Shown: positions 42,936-50,674 of the stretch, piece by piece
Layout of the letters: each line of letters starts with the position of its first letter
How positions within the stretch are numbered: position 1 is the first letter of the stretch
Assembly (NCBI GenBank): GCA_052173655.1
Contig: JBQMYD010000002.1
Coordinates: 1 to 64,000, forward strand
Length of the DNA stretch: 64,000 nucleotides
Direction of reading: 5' to 3'
From: RGIG9060 sp052173655
Lineage (GTDB): Bacteria; Spirochaetota; Spirochaetia; Treponematales; Treponemataceae
Notes under the pieces: generated by a model
The model's input: only the letters and a program-made list of their open reading frames with translations
What the model was told of the DNA's origin: nothing
Database searches by the model: none
Made by a program: the position numbers and the translations under genes

Positions 42936-44450
42936 GTGAATAAGTTTAAATCTTTTTTTTATTTTACTGTTCTAAGCGTAATTTTGACGTTTGCGTTTAT
43001 GAGTTTTGGTTGTCCACAAGACGTTCCCGGAGTTGGAGGTCAGCAAGGTGGAGCAGAAGGTGATGCAGGTAAAATTGCTTCTTTTACTGCAACCGAATTT
43101 ACCGGAGAAATGACAGGCGAAGGTATATGGGTTTTAGATTCAAGATTGTCATGGAAGCCTTATAAGGGAGCTGCTTACTATGATGTATACATCGACGGAA
43201 CAAAGACAAATGATGAAGATGTAAAAACAACTAAGTTCCGAACAGCTTTTGACGGGAATGTTGATGTTGATGAAAAAATGGGGGATGCTCCAAAATTAGT
43301 AACAATTGAAGTTAGGGCTTGTGCAAGCGATAAAAAAGTAATTGCAAGAGCTGAACTGAAAAAAATGATTCCAGCAAGACCTAGTTTTAAAGATGTAAAA
43401 ATTAACGGTGAGCCTTATCAATACAACATGAAGGTAAAAAATCCGGTTTCTATAACAGTAACTTTGAACAACGGTATTAAGTTTATAGGTGAAAACAAAG
43501 CAAAGGCTGTTCAAAACTTGGGACTCTATGTAGAGATTGCAAAATATGATGATCCTGTTCCGGCTGTGTATGATTTTGATGAAACAACAGGCATTATGAC
43601 TATAGCACCATTGGGAGCTTTAAAAGGAAGTGCCAGCTATGACGTTGGTGGGTACAAGCTAAAACTTAAGAAAGGTTTTCCTGACAAAAATAAACTGGCA
43701 TATACTCCGGATCAGGATAAAGATTTTTCATTCAAAATAGAGAAGTTGACTTCCTCTACACCTCTTACGGTTGAGAAGATACTGATCAATGAAGATAGTG
43801 CTAATGATTTGATGATAAATTCTTCCGTTACCGGGGTAAAAGCAAAAGGCAGTTCAGTATCGGTACTTTTTAATCAACTTATCGATGTTGGTACATATAC
43901 AAAATCCAGTCAAAGTGAAGGTGGCACAAAAGGATCCGGAATTTATATTACAGAATCTGCTAGCGGAAAAGGAACTGATGATTCGCGATTGGTAAATCCT
44001 GTTTTTGAAAGAGTATTGGACGGAGGAACTTATAAAACAAAAGCTGTTTTTGAAATGGTAGGAAAAGCTTTCCTTGTTACTGCTCCTGAAGCTCTCAAAG
44101 GGAATACACTCTACTATATCGTTATTGATGATGATATAAAATCAGGTGGAAATACCTCGGTGGCAAGTGAGGTTAGAAAGTCATTTACAACCGGAGAAGC
44201 TGAAAAAACTCTTTATACACTTACAGTATATAGAGGTACAATTCAGGGAAAAACAGAAACAGAGATAAGCCTTGCAGAAGGTGATGAATTTACGATTGTT
44301 GCACAAGATCCTCCTCCCGGAAAAACTTTTGTTGGCTGGTATGTAGGCGAGTATTATACGCCTGAATTGACTGCAGAACAGAAAATGTCTAAAACTCTTA
44401 CTCTTAGAATGAAAGGGTATGATACAACTTTTTCTGCAGATTTCAGATAA
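42936..44450 (+). CDS. Lipoprotein with Ig-like and InlB-type repeat domains
   Basis: 504 aa. Start GTG 42936, five bases after AGGAGG; another GTG at 42930 overlaps the ribosome-binding site. Signal peptide with lipobox FMSFGC. A fibronectin-like segment (LSWKPYKGAAYYDVYIDG) is followed by two Big_5/SbsA-like Ig domains (VSVLFNQLIDVGTY and GNTLYYIVIDDDIKSGG patterns) and a C-terminal InlB B-repeat-like module (LAEGDEFTIVAQDPPPGKTFVGWY). Probably a surface or periplasmic adhesin-like lipoprotein. Only one cysteine, the lipidated one. Exact role unknown. Confidence 0.7.
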   Translation: MNKFKSFFYFTVLSVILTFAFMSFGCPQDVPGVGGQQGGAEGDAGKIASFTATEFTGEMTGEGIWVLDSRLSWKPYKGAAYYDVYIDGTKTNDEDVKTTKFRTAFDGNVDVDEKMGDAPKLVTIEVRACASDKKVIARAELKKMIPARPSFKDVKINGEPYQYNMKVKNPVSITVTLNNGIKFIGENKAKAVQNLGLYVEIAKYDDPVPAVYDFDETTGIMTIAPLGALKGSASYDVGGYKLKLKKGFPDKNKLAYTPDQDKDFSFKIEKLTSSTPLTVEKILINEDSANDLMINSSVTGVKAKGSSVSVLFNQLIDVGTYTKSSQSEGGTKGSGIYITESASGKGTDDSRLVNPVFERVLDGGTYKTKAVFEMVGKAFLVTAPEALKGNTLYYIVIDDDIKSGGNTSVASEVRKSFTTGEAEKTLYTLTVYRGTIQGKTETEISLAEGDEFTIVAQDPPPGKTFVGWYVGEYYTPELTAEQKMSKTLTLRMKGYDTTFSADFR

Positions 44451-44472
44451 TTAACACTTTATAGATTAAGTC

Positions 44473-44526
44473 AAAGATCAACGGTTTATTGTAATCCTGC
44501 ATTCAGCGGTTACCCGTTGGTCTTTT
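44473..44526 (+). terminator. Long-loop terminator-like hairpin
   Basis: AAAGATCAACGG (44473-44484) pairs with CCGTTGGTCTTT (44514-44525): 12 pairs including one T-G wobble, with a 29-nt loop, ending in T residues. Confidence 0.6.
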
Positions 44527-44574
44527 GACGTATATAAAGTATATTGTTTTTAGGATAAAAATTTTGGGGTTTTT

Positions 44575-45687
44575 ATGAAACGAATTTTCATTTTTACTTA
44601 TCTTGTATTCTTATTTGTCTTTTTTTCCTGTGATACGGATCCGGGTGTAAAGAGAAATGCTGAATATGCAGATGATGCTTTTGTATATAATGGGGTAACA
44701 TATCATGGAAGAGAAATTAGCGACAGAAAGATTTACAAAACGGATCTTTCATTAAAGCTGAAAAAACCCGATTCTGACTTTTTCTATGCAGACGGTTTTT
44801 TTATGCTTGAGGGTGTTGTAAAAAATCCCTTGATGTTCAATTACGCTTATGTTCAAGTTTCAAAAGATGGAACAGATTTAACTGCAAAGTACTATCCTAG
44901 AAGCAACTTTTCTCATAGAATATGGCTCCCTTTCGGTAAGGGAAAATATGTTGTAAACATTTATAAAATACTGGATATTGAAGTCAATAGACTTGGAGAG
45001 GGGAATATAAATGGTGTAAGCTATGATAAGAATTCTCCGATTTATAGTTTCACTGTTTTTAATACCCGATATGAGGACGGAAGTTTTTTGTATCCGTCTT
45101 ATTTTATTCAAAGTGATGATGAAGAGATACAAGACTTGGCCCGAATTTTAAGTGCCGGTAAAAAAGATAATATTGAAATTATCAAGGCAGTTTATGAGTA
45201 TGTTTGCTTAAATTGCCGTTATGATTATGAAAGTATAAAAAGAGCTGATGAAGAAAATGCTTTGTATCGCAGACAGGACGCAAAGTATGTTTTTGATAAT
45301 GGGCTTTGCGTTTGTGAAGGTTATACATCGCTTACAGCTGCATTGCTTAGGGCTTGTGGAATTAGAACGAAGGCTGTAATAGGAACGCTAAAATTAAAAC
45401 CTACAAGCATTCCCGGAACACATGCTTGGTTGCATGTTCTTTGTGAAAAAAACGGAATAGAAAAATATAGACTTTTAGATCCTACAAATGATGACAACGA
45501 ACTTGTTGATATAAAGCAAAATTTTAAGTTTATTTCGGAACGACCGCCTACACAAAAGTTTTTTTTACTTGACTTGGAAAGTAATGAAAACAATAATCAT
45601 TTTACTCACATGCATGGAAGGGTGAATATTAATGAGCCTTTTGAAAATGATGACGGCTTGTATTATGGTACGCGTCCTTGGCGTTAA
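44575..45687 (+). CDS. Lipoprotein with transglutaminase-like domain
   Basis: 370 aa. Signal peptide and lipobox FFSC. A beta-rich N-terminal half precedes a transglutaminase/cysteine-protease core with the complete triad: Cys in NGLCVCEGYTSLTAALLRACG, His in GTHAWLHVLC and Asp in LLDPTND. Such extracellular proteins cleave or crosslink peptides and carbohydrates at the surface. The second cysteine of GLCVC, before EGYTSL, is the likely nucleophile. ATG after GGGG. It belongs to a group of three lipoprotein genes between 42936 and 46179. Confidence 0.82.
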   Translation: MKRIFIFTYLVFLFVFFSCDTDPGVKRNAEYADDAFVYNGVTYHGREISDRKIYKTDLSLKLKKPDSDFFYADGFFMLEGVVKNPLMFNYAYVQVSKDGTDLTAKYYPRSNFSHRIWLPFGKGKYVVNIYKILDIEVNRLGEGNINGVSYDKNSPIYSFTVFNTRYEDGSFLYPSYFIQSDDEEIQDLARILSAGKKDNIEIIKAVYEYVCLNCRYDYESIKRADEENALYRRQDAKYVFDNGLCVCEGYTSLTAALLRACGIRTKAVIGTLKLKPTSIPGTHAWLHVLCEKNGIEKYRLLDPTNDDNELVDIKQNFKFISERPPTQKFFLLDLESNENNNHFTHMHGRVNINEPFENDDGLYYGTRPWR

Positions 45688-45810
45688 ATAAAATTAGATT
45701 AAGTTGAAATTAACATTGTTTAATCTTATACTGTCTTTGTTGCTCTTTGATATATTTGCAAAAATAAGTAAAAGGGTAGCAAAGACTATATAATCTCTAG
45801 AGGTTGTTTT

Positions 45811-46179
45811 ATGAAAAAAAATATTTTTGCTGTATTTTTTACAGCTTTTTTGTTGATACCGTTTTTGCTTTCATGTAATGGTTCAGAAAAAGAAGGTGAA
45901 CTTAGAGTGATTGTTACAGGAGCAATGGATTTTGTTGCACAAGAAGGTGATGAACTTTTTGTGAAATTTTATGAGCTTTCGGACGGCACTATTGATTTTG
46001 TAAAAGTAAAATCTTCAGAAACTACTTTTACCTGTGTTCATTCCGTATCTGCTGACGGTTCAAAATATTCCAATGAGTTTTCAAGGGAATTTTGGTTTAA
46101 GGGAAAAGATCTTTTTGAATTTGTAAAAGATGAAGAAGGTCAGTGGGTTTTGTACAAGGAATATTCCCTAAAAGAATAA
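45811..46179 (+). CDS. Small lipoprotein of unknown function
   Basis: 122 aa. Signal peptide MKKNIFAVFFTAFLLIPFLL with lipobox LLSC. The mature part is beta-rich and acidic; no family recognised. GAGG precedes the ATG. A strong hairpin follows. Confidence 0.75.
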   Translation: MKKNIFAVFFTAFLLIPFLLSCNGSEKEGELRVIVTGAMDFVAQEGDELFVKFYELSDGTIDFVKVKSSETTFTCVHSVSADGSKYSNEFSREFWFKGKDLFEFVKDEEGQWVLYKEYSLKE

Positions 46180-46239
46180 TTAACAGTGAAAAATTTATAT
46201 TGCCCTGTTTGATTTTTCCGGAATTTTGAATTAAGTAAA

Positions 46240-46301
46240 AAAGACCGGCGTTCTTTATAGAAATGCGATAAATGCAAATTTTTAAGGTATCGCCGGTCTT
46301 T
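46240..46301. terminator. Hairpin terminator between convergent genes
   Basis: AAAGACCGGCG (46240-46250) and CGCCGGTCTTT (46291-46301) pair perfectly over 11 bp, with a 40-nt loop. It lies between the small lipoprotein gene and the convergent znuA-like gene and can serve both strands. Confidence 0.65.
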
Positions 46302-46334
46302 AGTATTTTTAATTGCTACAGATTATACAACCAT

Positions 46335-47975
46335 CTAATTCAGAGCTTTTTTCAATACTTCCAAGTTTTCTTTCATAATTGAGTAATAAGAAGTTCCTTT
46401 TTGTATCTCTTTTTTTGTTACGGACTGCATCGAATTGAGCTCTAAAATTTCCTGATTTTTTGAAGCAGTATTTGCTTTTATCGTTTTTGCAATTTTCTTA
46501 TTTGATTTTTCTATTGTCAAAATTGAATTTAAGTTGAGTTCATTGATTTTTTTTGCAAGAAAAATAATTGTATCAAAACTTGCTTCAGACTCTGCACTGC
46601 ATCCTACAAAGGCAGCGTAATAAGAAAGCTTGTAATCTTCAATAAGATATCGGAAAGGAAATCTGTCTCCAAAAAGGAGTGTGTTGTTTTTTGCAGAAGC
46701 AACCGTTTTTTCATATTCGTTGTCAAGCATTTCAAGTTTTTTAACATAAAAGGCACAATTTGCTTTTAACAAACCTTTATTTTCGTTATCAAGTTTTTCA
46801 ATTTCATAAAGCAGGTGTTCTGTAATTATTTTTGCATTTTTTAACGAAAGCCAAATGTGTTCATCATATTCAACTTCTTCTTCATTTTCATGAGAATCAT
46901 GTGTTTCAGGTTTAAGCCCTGTAAGTCTAATCCATTTTGAATACGGTTTTTCAGCTTTAACAAGAATTCTGTACCAAAGAGTACCTTGTTCTTCCATGCT
47001 GTAAAGACTGTCTTCAAAAAGCTCTATTTCTATATTAGGGTTGAGTTTTCCTTGTTTTGATGCGTATTTAAAAATTACGGAAAGTTTATCGGAACTGTCT
47101 TCGATTTCGTCAACAAGGTTATCCACCGTTATGTTTGAGTTTGAAGATTTTGTGCTTATTTTAAGACCTTCAAGTTCTGTTATATTTTCGATTTTGTCAT
47201 GATCGGGGTTTTCCGACTTTTTAAAACCGCAAATTTCCATATTGTGTGTTTTATATTTATCGTTTTTGCGTTCTATAATTGTAAGGTGAACAATTCCTTC
47301 ATCATCGTGAGAATGACTTGAAGTGTCTATAAACAATTCTATGTCGTTTTCGATTTTTCCTTTAAATTTTGTAAGGTTATTTTTTAGATATACCATGAAA
47401 TCCTGTGCAGCAAAAAGTCCTTTTAAAAATTCAGAACCGGTTTGATTTTTTACGTTTGCTTTTACTTCTTGTGAAATGGTAAGTTTTGAAATTTTTATAT
47501 CAGAACTTTTGTAATGAAGGTTATCTTCTCCTTCATGTCCGTGATGATGATGGTGTCCTTCTGCGTTGCAGGAAGCTGATTCTTGCATACCTTCTATAAA
47601 TTCTTCTTCACAAACTTTGTCGCCCAAAATATCCATCATATTTACAACTATCATGTTTTTGTTTGATGCATTTTTTAGAGCTTTTTCTACCCAATTATCG
47701 CTTTCTCCTCCAATGTAAACAAACATATCACATTCAGAAATTTTTGCGATATCTTCAAATGTTGCCTGATAACTGTGTAGATCTGTTCCTTTATCCATAA
47801 GAAGCGTTACTTCATAATTTGAAGCTCTATCGCCAAGTATGTTCATAATCCAATCGTATTGCGGAAAAGTTGTACAAACGATTGATTTTTTTGTTGAATT
47901 TGCAGGTGTTTTTGCAAAACAAACACAAGCTGCCAGCAATAAAATTGTTGCTGAAAGTAAAATTTTCTTTTTCAT
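46335..47975 (-). CDS. ZnuA-like metal-binding protein with a large inserted domain
   Basis: 546 aa, against ~300 for ordinary ZnuA/AdcA. Signal peptide, then the family N-half (IVCTTFPQYDWIMNILGD; His67 in GTDLHSYQ). A His cluster HHHHHGH (141-147) begins an extra segment of about 215 residues (151-366) with further HSHDDE and HDSHENEEE runs. The canonical text resumes at YDEHIWLSLKNA (370-381, His373). In the C-half the usual third-ligand HxAFGY is DRFPFRYL, a variant I recall from clostridial members. Zinc uptake is the likely role, under the Fur-type gene upstream. No permease or ATPase gene is adjacent. ATG with AAGGAA. Confidence 0.8.
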   Translation of the reverse strand: MKKKILLSATILLLAACVCFAKTPANSTKKSIVCTTFPQYDWIMNILGDRASNYEVTLLMDKGTDLHSYQATFEDIAKISECDMFVYIGGESDNWVEKALKNASNKNMIVVNMMDILGDKVCEEEFIEGMQESASCNAEGHHHHHGHEGEDNLHYKSSDIKISKLTISQEVKANVKNQTGSEFLKGLFAAQDFMVYLKNNLTKFKGKIENDIELFIDTSSHSHDDEGIVHLTIIERKNDKYKTHNMEICGFKKSENPDHDKIENITELEGLKISTKSSNSNITVDNLVDEIEDSSDKLSVIFKYASKQGKLNPNIEIELFEDSLYSMEEQGTLWYRILVKAEKPYSKWIRLTGLKPETHDSHENEEEVEYDEHIWLSLKNAKIITEHLLYEIEKLDNENKGLLKANCAFYVKKLEMLDNEYEKTVASAKNNTLLFGDRFPFRYLIEDYKLSYYAAFVGCSAESEASFDTIIFLAKKINELNLNSILTIEKSNKKIAKTIKANTASKNQEILELNSMQSVTKKEIQKGTSYYSIMKENLEVLKKALN

Positions 47976-48040
47976 GTAAATTATTTCCTTATATTTTTTT
48001 CTTTAAATTTTTTGTTATGAAAATTTTGATAAGGATAAAA

Positions 48041-48343
48041 TCAGTCGTTCATTCTATTTTTTTGAGTTATTAATGATGTGTTAAGACTAATTTTTTTTAA
48101 TTTATAAAAAAATTTTATTGTTTGAAGTTTTGCAAAAGATTTTGAGTCTTTTAATAATATTATCAAAAGAAATAAGAGTTTGAGATTAAAAAAACTAATC
48201 GAAATATCTTTACATATCGGGCAATCTTTTCCTGTACAATTGTGATTTATTTCAAAAAGAATTCCGATTGAACAAATAATCGCTGTAAAAAGAAAAATTG
48301 CGTAGAAAGCTGTTCTTAGATTTTTTTTTAGTTTGTGTTGCAT
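48041..48343 (-). CDS. Small membrane protein with a CTGKDCPIC motif
   Basis: 100 aa, overlapping the fur-like gene by 16 nt. Two hydrophobic segments (about 11-29 and 50-64) flank an external loop HNCTGKDCPICKDI with three cysteines and a histidine, plausibly a Zn or Cu site. Short proteins carrying H(D/N)CTGxDCPIC occur beside Zn-uptake genes in clostridia (recalled). Between a Fur/Zur-type regulator and a ZnuA-like protein, a zinc-related role is likely but unproven. Confidence 0.68.
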   Translation of the reverse strand: MQHKLKKNLRTAFYAIFLFTAIICSIGILFEINHNCTGKDCPICKDISISFFNLKLLFLLIILLKDSKSFAKLQTIKFFYKLKKISLNTSLITQKNRMND

Positions 48344-48738
48344 TTTTTACAAATTCCGTTGATAACTGAAGAAGGAAAATCTATTTGAAAATCAAAATTA
48401 TCTGAAACATTGTTTAAATATTCACGTGTATTTGTATCACAAAGATGATATATTGTTCCACAGCTAATGCATTGCAAGTGTATGTGGCTTTTGCAATTTT
48501 TGTCCAAATCTGCATAAAAATACATATATGCATCAGATGTTGTAGATTTTCTTTTTAAAAGTTGTCCATTTGCAACAAGTTTATCTATATTTCTGTAAAC
48601 GGTTGTTTTGTTTACAATTTGATTTTGTGATTTTAAAAAATCTAAAAGTTCAAAAGCTGTAAAACCTTGTTCGGTTTTATTTTTTATAAAATTAAGAATC
48701 AAACTCGATGTTTTAGTATTATATAACTTTTGCAACAT
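48328..48738 (-). CDS. Fur-family metal regulator, probably Zur
   Basis: 136 aa. N-terminal winged helix (TAFELLDFLKSQNQIVNKTTVYRNIDKLVANG) and C-terminal dimer domain with SHIHLQCISCGTIYHLC and a final CKKC: two CxxC-type pairs forming the structural Zn site. The neighbours are zinc-uptake-like, so Zur is more likely than Fur or PerR. No Shine-Dalgarno; the -10 ends six bases before the ATG. A palindrome TGCAAC-ATA-GTTGCA covers the start codon, suggesting autoregulation. Confidence 0.85.
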   Translation of the reverse strand: MLQKLYNTKTSSLILNFIKNKTEQGFTAFELLDFLKSQNQIVNKTTVYRNIDKLVANGQLLKRKSTTSDAYMYFYADLDKNCKSHIHLQCISCGTIYHLCDTNTREYLNNVSDNFDFQIDFPSSVINGICKKCNTN

Positions 48739-48773
48739 AGTTGCATTTTATCTAAAATGTGAATTTCTGTCAA
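48731..48773 (-). promoter_or_regulatory. Leaderless-type fur/zur promoter with operator over the start codon
   Basis: Minus strand TTGACA (48773-48768), 17 bp, TAAAAT (48750-48745), GCAACT, ATG at 48738. The palindrome TGCAAC-ATA-GTTGCA (48731-48745) spans from the edge of the -10 box into codon 3, well placed for repression. Confidence 0.6.
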
Positions 48774-48820
48774 TATAAGGTGTACAATTTTTGAAAATGC
48801 CTGTCTTGCACACCTTATAT
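48773..48820. repeat. Inverted repeat upstream of the fur-like promoter
   Basis: ATATAAGGTGT (48773-48783) and ACACCTTATAT (48810-48820), perfect over 11 bp with a 26-nt loop. It abuts the -35 box of the fur-like gene. Confidence 0.5.
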
Positions 48821-48859
48821 GAATTTTGTTGAATATTTTTTAGCGAATTCATTTTATAA

Positions 48860-48901
48860 CATTCGGAGGAAAAGTTCGTCGCCGAAGATTTCCTCCGAAT
48901 G
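48860..48901. repeat. Perfect 13-bp inverted repeat with nested stem
   Basis: CATTCGGAGGAAA (48860-48872) and TTTCCTCCGAATG (48889-48901), with an inner TTCG/CGAA pair in the 16-nt spacer. No T-run follows on either strand, so it is not a classical terminator. It could be a stable RNA end of the ABC operon or a dispersed palindromic element. Confidence 0.55.
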
Positions 48902-48955
48902 CTGTTTATAAAAAATGTTCGACATTTTTACAGATTTTATTTAGCAAATATTTTG

Positions 48956-50674
48956 CTAATAAACCCATTGTTCTGTTGCTGAAGATTTCTCAACCATGCT
49001 GCGGTACAGAGGTGATTTTTCCAAAAGTTCAGCATGTTTGCCTTCTGCTTCAATTTTTCCGCAGTTCATTACAATGATTTTATCCGTATTTTCTATGGAT
49101 TTTAATCGATGCGAAATGATAATAACAGTTTTACCCTTAATTAACGAATTAAGGCTTTCTTGAATTTTCATTTCGTTTTCTACGTCCAATGAGGCTGAAA
49201 TTTCATCAAGAATAATAATCGGAGCATTTTTTAAAAAAGCACGTGCAATTGAAAGTCGTTGACGCTCTCCACCTGAAAGTTTGCTGCCGTTTTCGCCTAT
49301 CATAGTATTATAGCCGTCCGGCATTGCTTCGATAAATTCATGACAGTTTGCAAGTTTTGCGGCTGCAATTACTTCTTCATCACTTGCATTTTTGTTGCCG
49401 ATTCTAATATTTTCCATAATGGAGGTGTTAAACAAAACTACATCCTGAAATACAATAGAGATTTTGTCAAAAAGAGTGTCGGTATTAACGTCTTTTATGT
49501 CCTTTCCGTCGATTAAAATTTGTCCCTTGTCGTAGTCGTAAAGGCGTGAGGCAAGTCTAAGTACTGTGGTTTTTCCACATCCGGAAGGGCCTACAAGAGC
49601 TGTTACTTGGTTTTGTTCTGCAGTAAACGAAATGCCGTTAATCACTTTTTGTTCTTTGTTATATCCGAATTCAACATCGTTAAAGTGAATTCCGTATTGT
49701 TCAAGTGGTGTTTGAATTCCTTCTTGAATTTCTGTTTCTCTAAGTTCATTTATTCGTTTAATGCGAGAATCGATATACAGCACCTCGGCAATATTCATTT
49801 CAACTCCGGCAACTGAATCCATAATTCGGGCAGCGGCGATTATATAGCCGATTAAATATAGCAAAGATGCAGTTCCTGCCAAATACATTTGTAAACCGAA
49901 TACTACTGTCAAGCCTATTGAAAATTTTAATATCATGATAGCAAGATTAAGAGGAATGGCTTGGTGTGCTTCAACACTTATATGCAACTTTTCAGCTTCA
50001 TCTACATTTTTGTTTAGCTTTGCTGCAATTTCGTCCGTGCGTCCATAACTTTTTATTTCTTGTTGAAGTTCAATTGCTTCTTGGAAAAACTCAGAACGCT
50101 CTCTTTGCTTGTAAAAATCTTTTGTAGTTTCTCTTATTTGTATTTTCTTTGTGATAATAAATAAAATGAAACTGACAATGATAGGAGCAATTACACATAT
50201 CCCTAAAAGCGGATGAGCAACAATCATCATGGTGCCTATTACGATAATAAAAAATATTAGCCCTATGGTTTGTGGAATTGCATGGCTTAAACCGTGTTCA
50301 ATAGTGGCAACGTCCATCATAACAGTCTGTGATACATCCGAAATATCATGTTTTGAAAAATACGAAAGCGGTAGAGCTTTTAGTCTGTTTGCAATTTCAA
50401 TTCTTAGATCTTTGCATTCTTTGTAAGTTGCAGTATAAAGCGTATTGTAATTTATATGGGTAAAAACGTACATAATTATCGATAAAACTGCAATAACTGC
50501 AATATAAACACCTTTTGTTCTTAATGTGCCTTCAAAATAACTTTGCAAAAAGAACATAACTAAAAACATAGGAAGAAGAAAAGAAATATCTGCAAATAGT
50601 GATGAAACCGATGCTTTTATAATTCCTTTTACTCCGGATTCCGTAACTCCGAACATTTTTTGTAATTTTTTCAT
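48956..50674 (-). CDS. ABC exporter (membrane + ATPase), second half of a pair
   Basis: 572 aa from ATG 50674 (GGAGGG 7 nt upstream, ATGA overlap with the preceding gene). Six-helix exporter domain, then nucleotide-binding domain with Walker A GPSGCGKTT, Q-loop SIVFQDVVLF, signature LSGGERQRLSIARAF, Walker B IIILDEISASLD and H-loop ISHR. The catalytic position after Walker B is Glu, so the site is functional. Likely a heterodimer with the upstream ABC gene. Substrate unknown; drug or siderophore-like export is suggested by the TetR and MATE genes nearby. Confidence 0.9.
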   Translation of the reverse strand: MKKLQKMFGVTESGVKGIIKASVSSLFADISFLLPMFLVMFFLQSYFEGTLRTKGVYIAVIAVLSIIMYVFTHINYNTLYTATYKECKDLRIEIANRLKALPLSYFSKHDISDVSQTVMMDVATIEHGLSHAIPQTIGLIFFIIVIGTMMIVAHPLLGICVIAPIIVSFILFIITKKIQIRETTKDFYKQRERSEFFQEAIELQQEIKSYGRTDEIAAKLNKNVDEAEKLHISVEAHQAIPLNLAIMILKFSIGLTVVFGLQMYLAGTASLLYLIGYIIAAARIMDSVAGVEMNIAEVLYIDSRIKRINELRETEIQEGIQTPLEQYGIHFNDVEFGYNKEQKVINGISFTAEQNQVTALVGPSGCGKTTVLRLASRLYDYDKGQILIDGKDIKDVNTDTLFDKISIVFQDVVLFNTSIMENIRIGNKNASDEEVIAAAKLANCHEFIEAMPDGYNTMIGENGSKLSGGERQRLSIARAFLKNAPIIILDEISASLDVENEMKIQESLNSLIKGKTVIIISHRLKSIENTDKIIVMNCGKIEAEGKHAELLEKSPLYRSMVEKSSATEQWVY

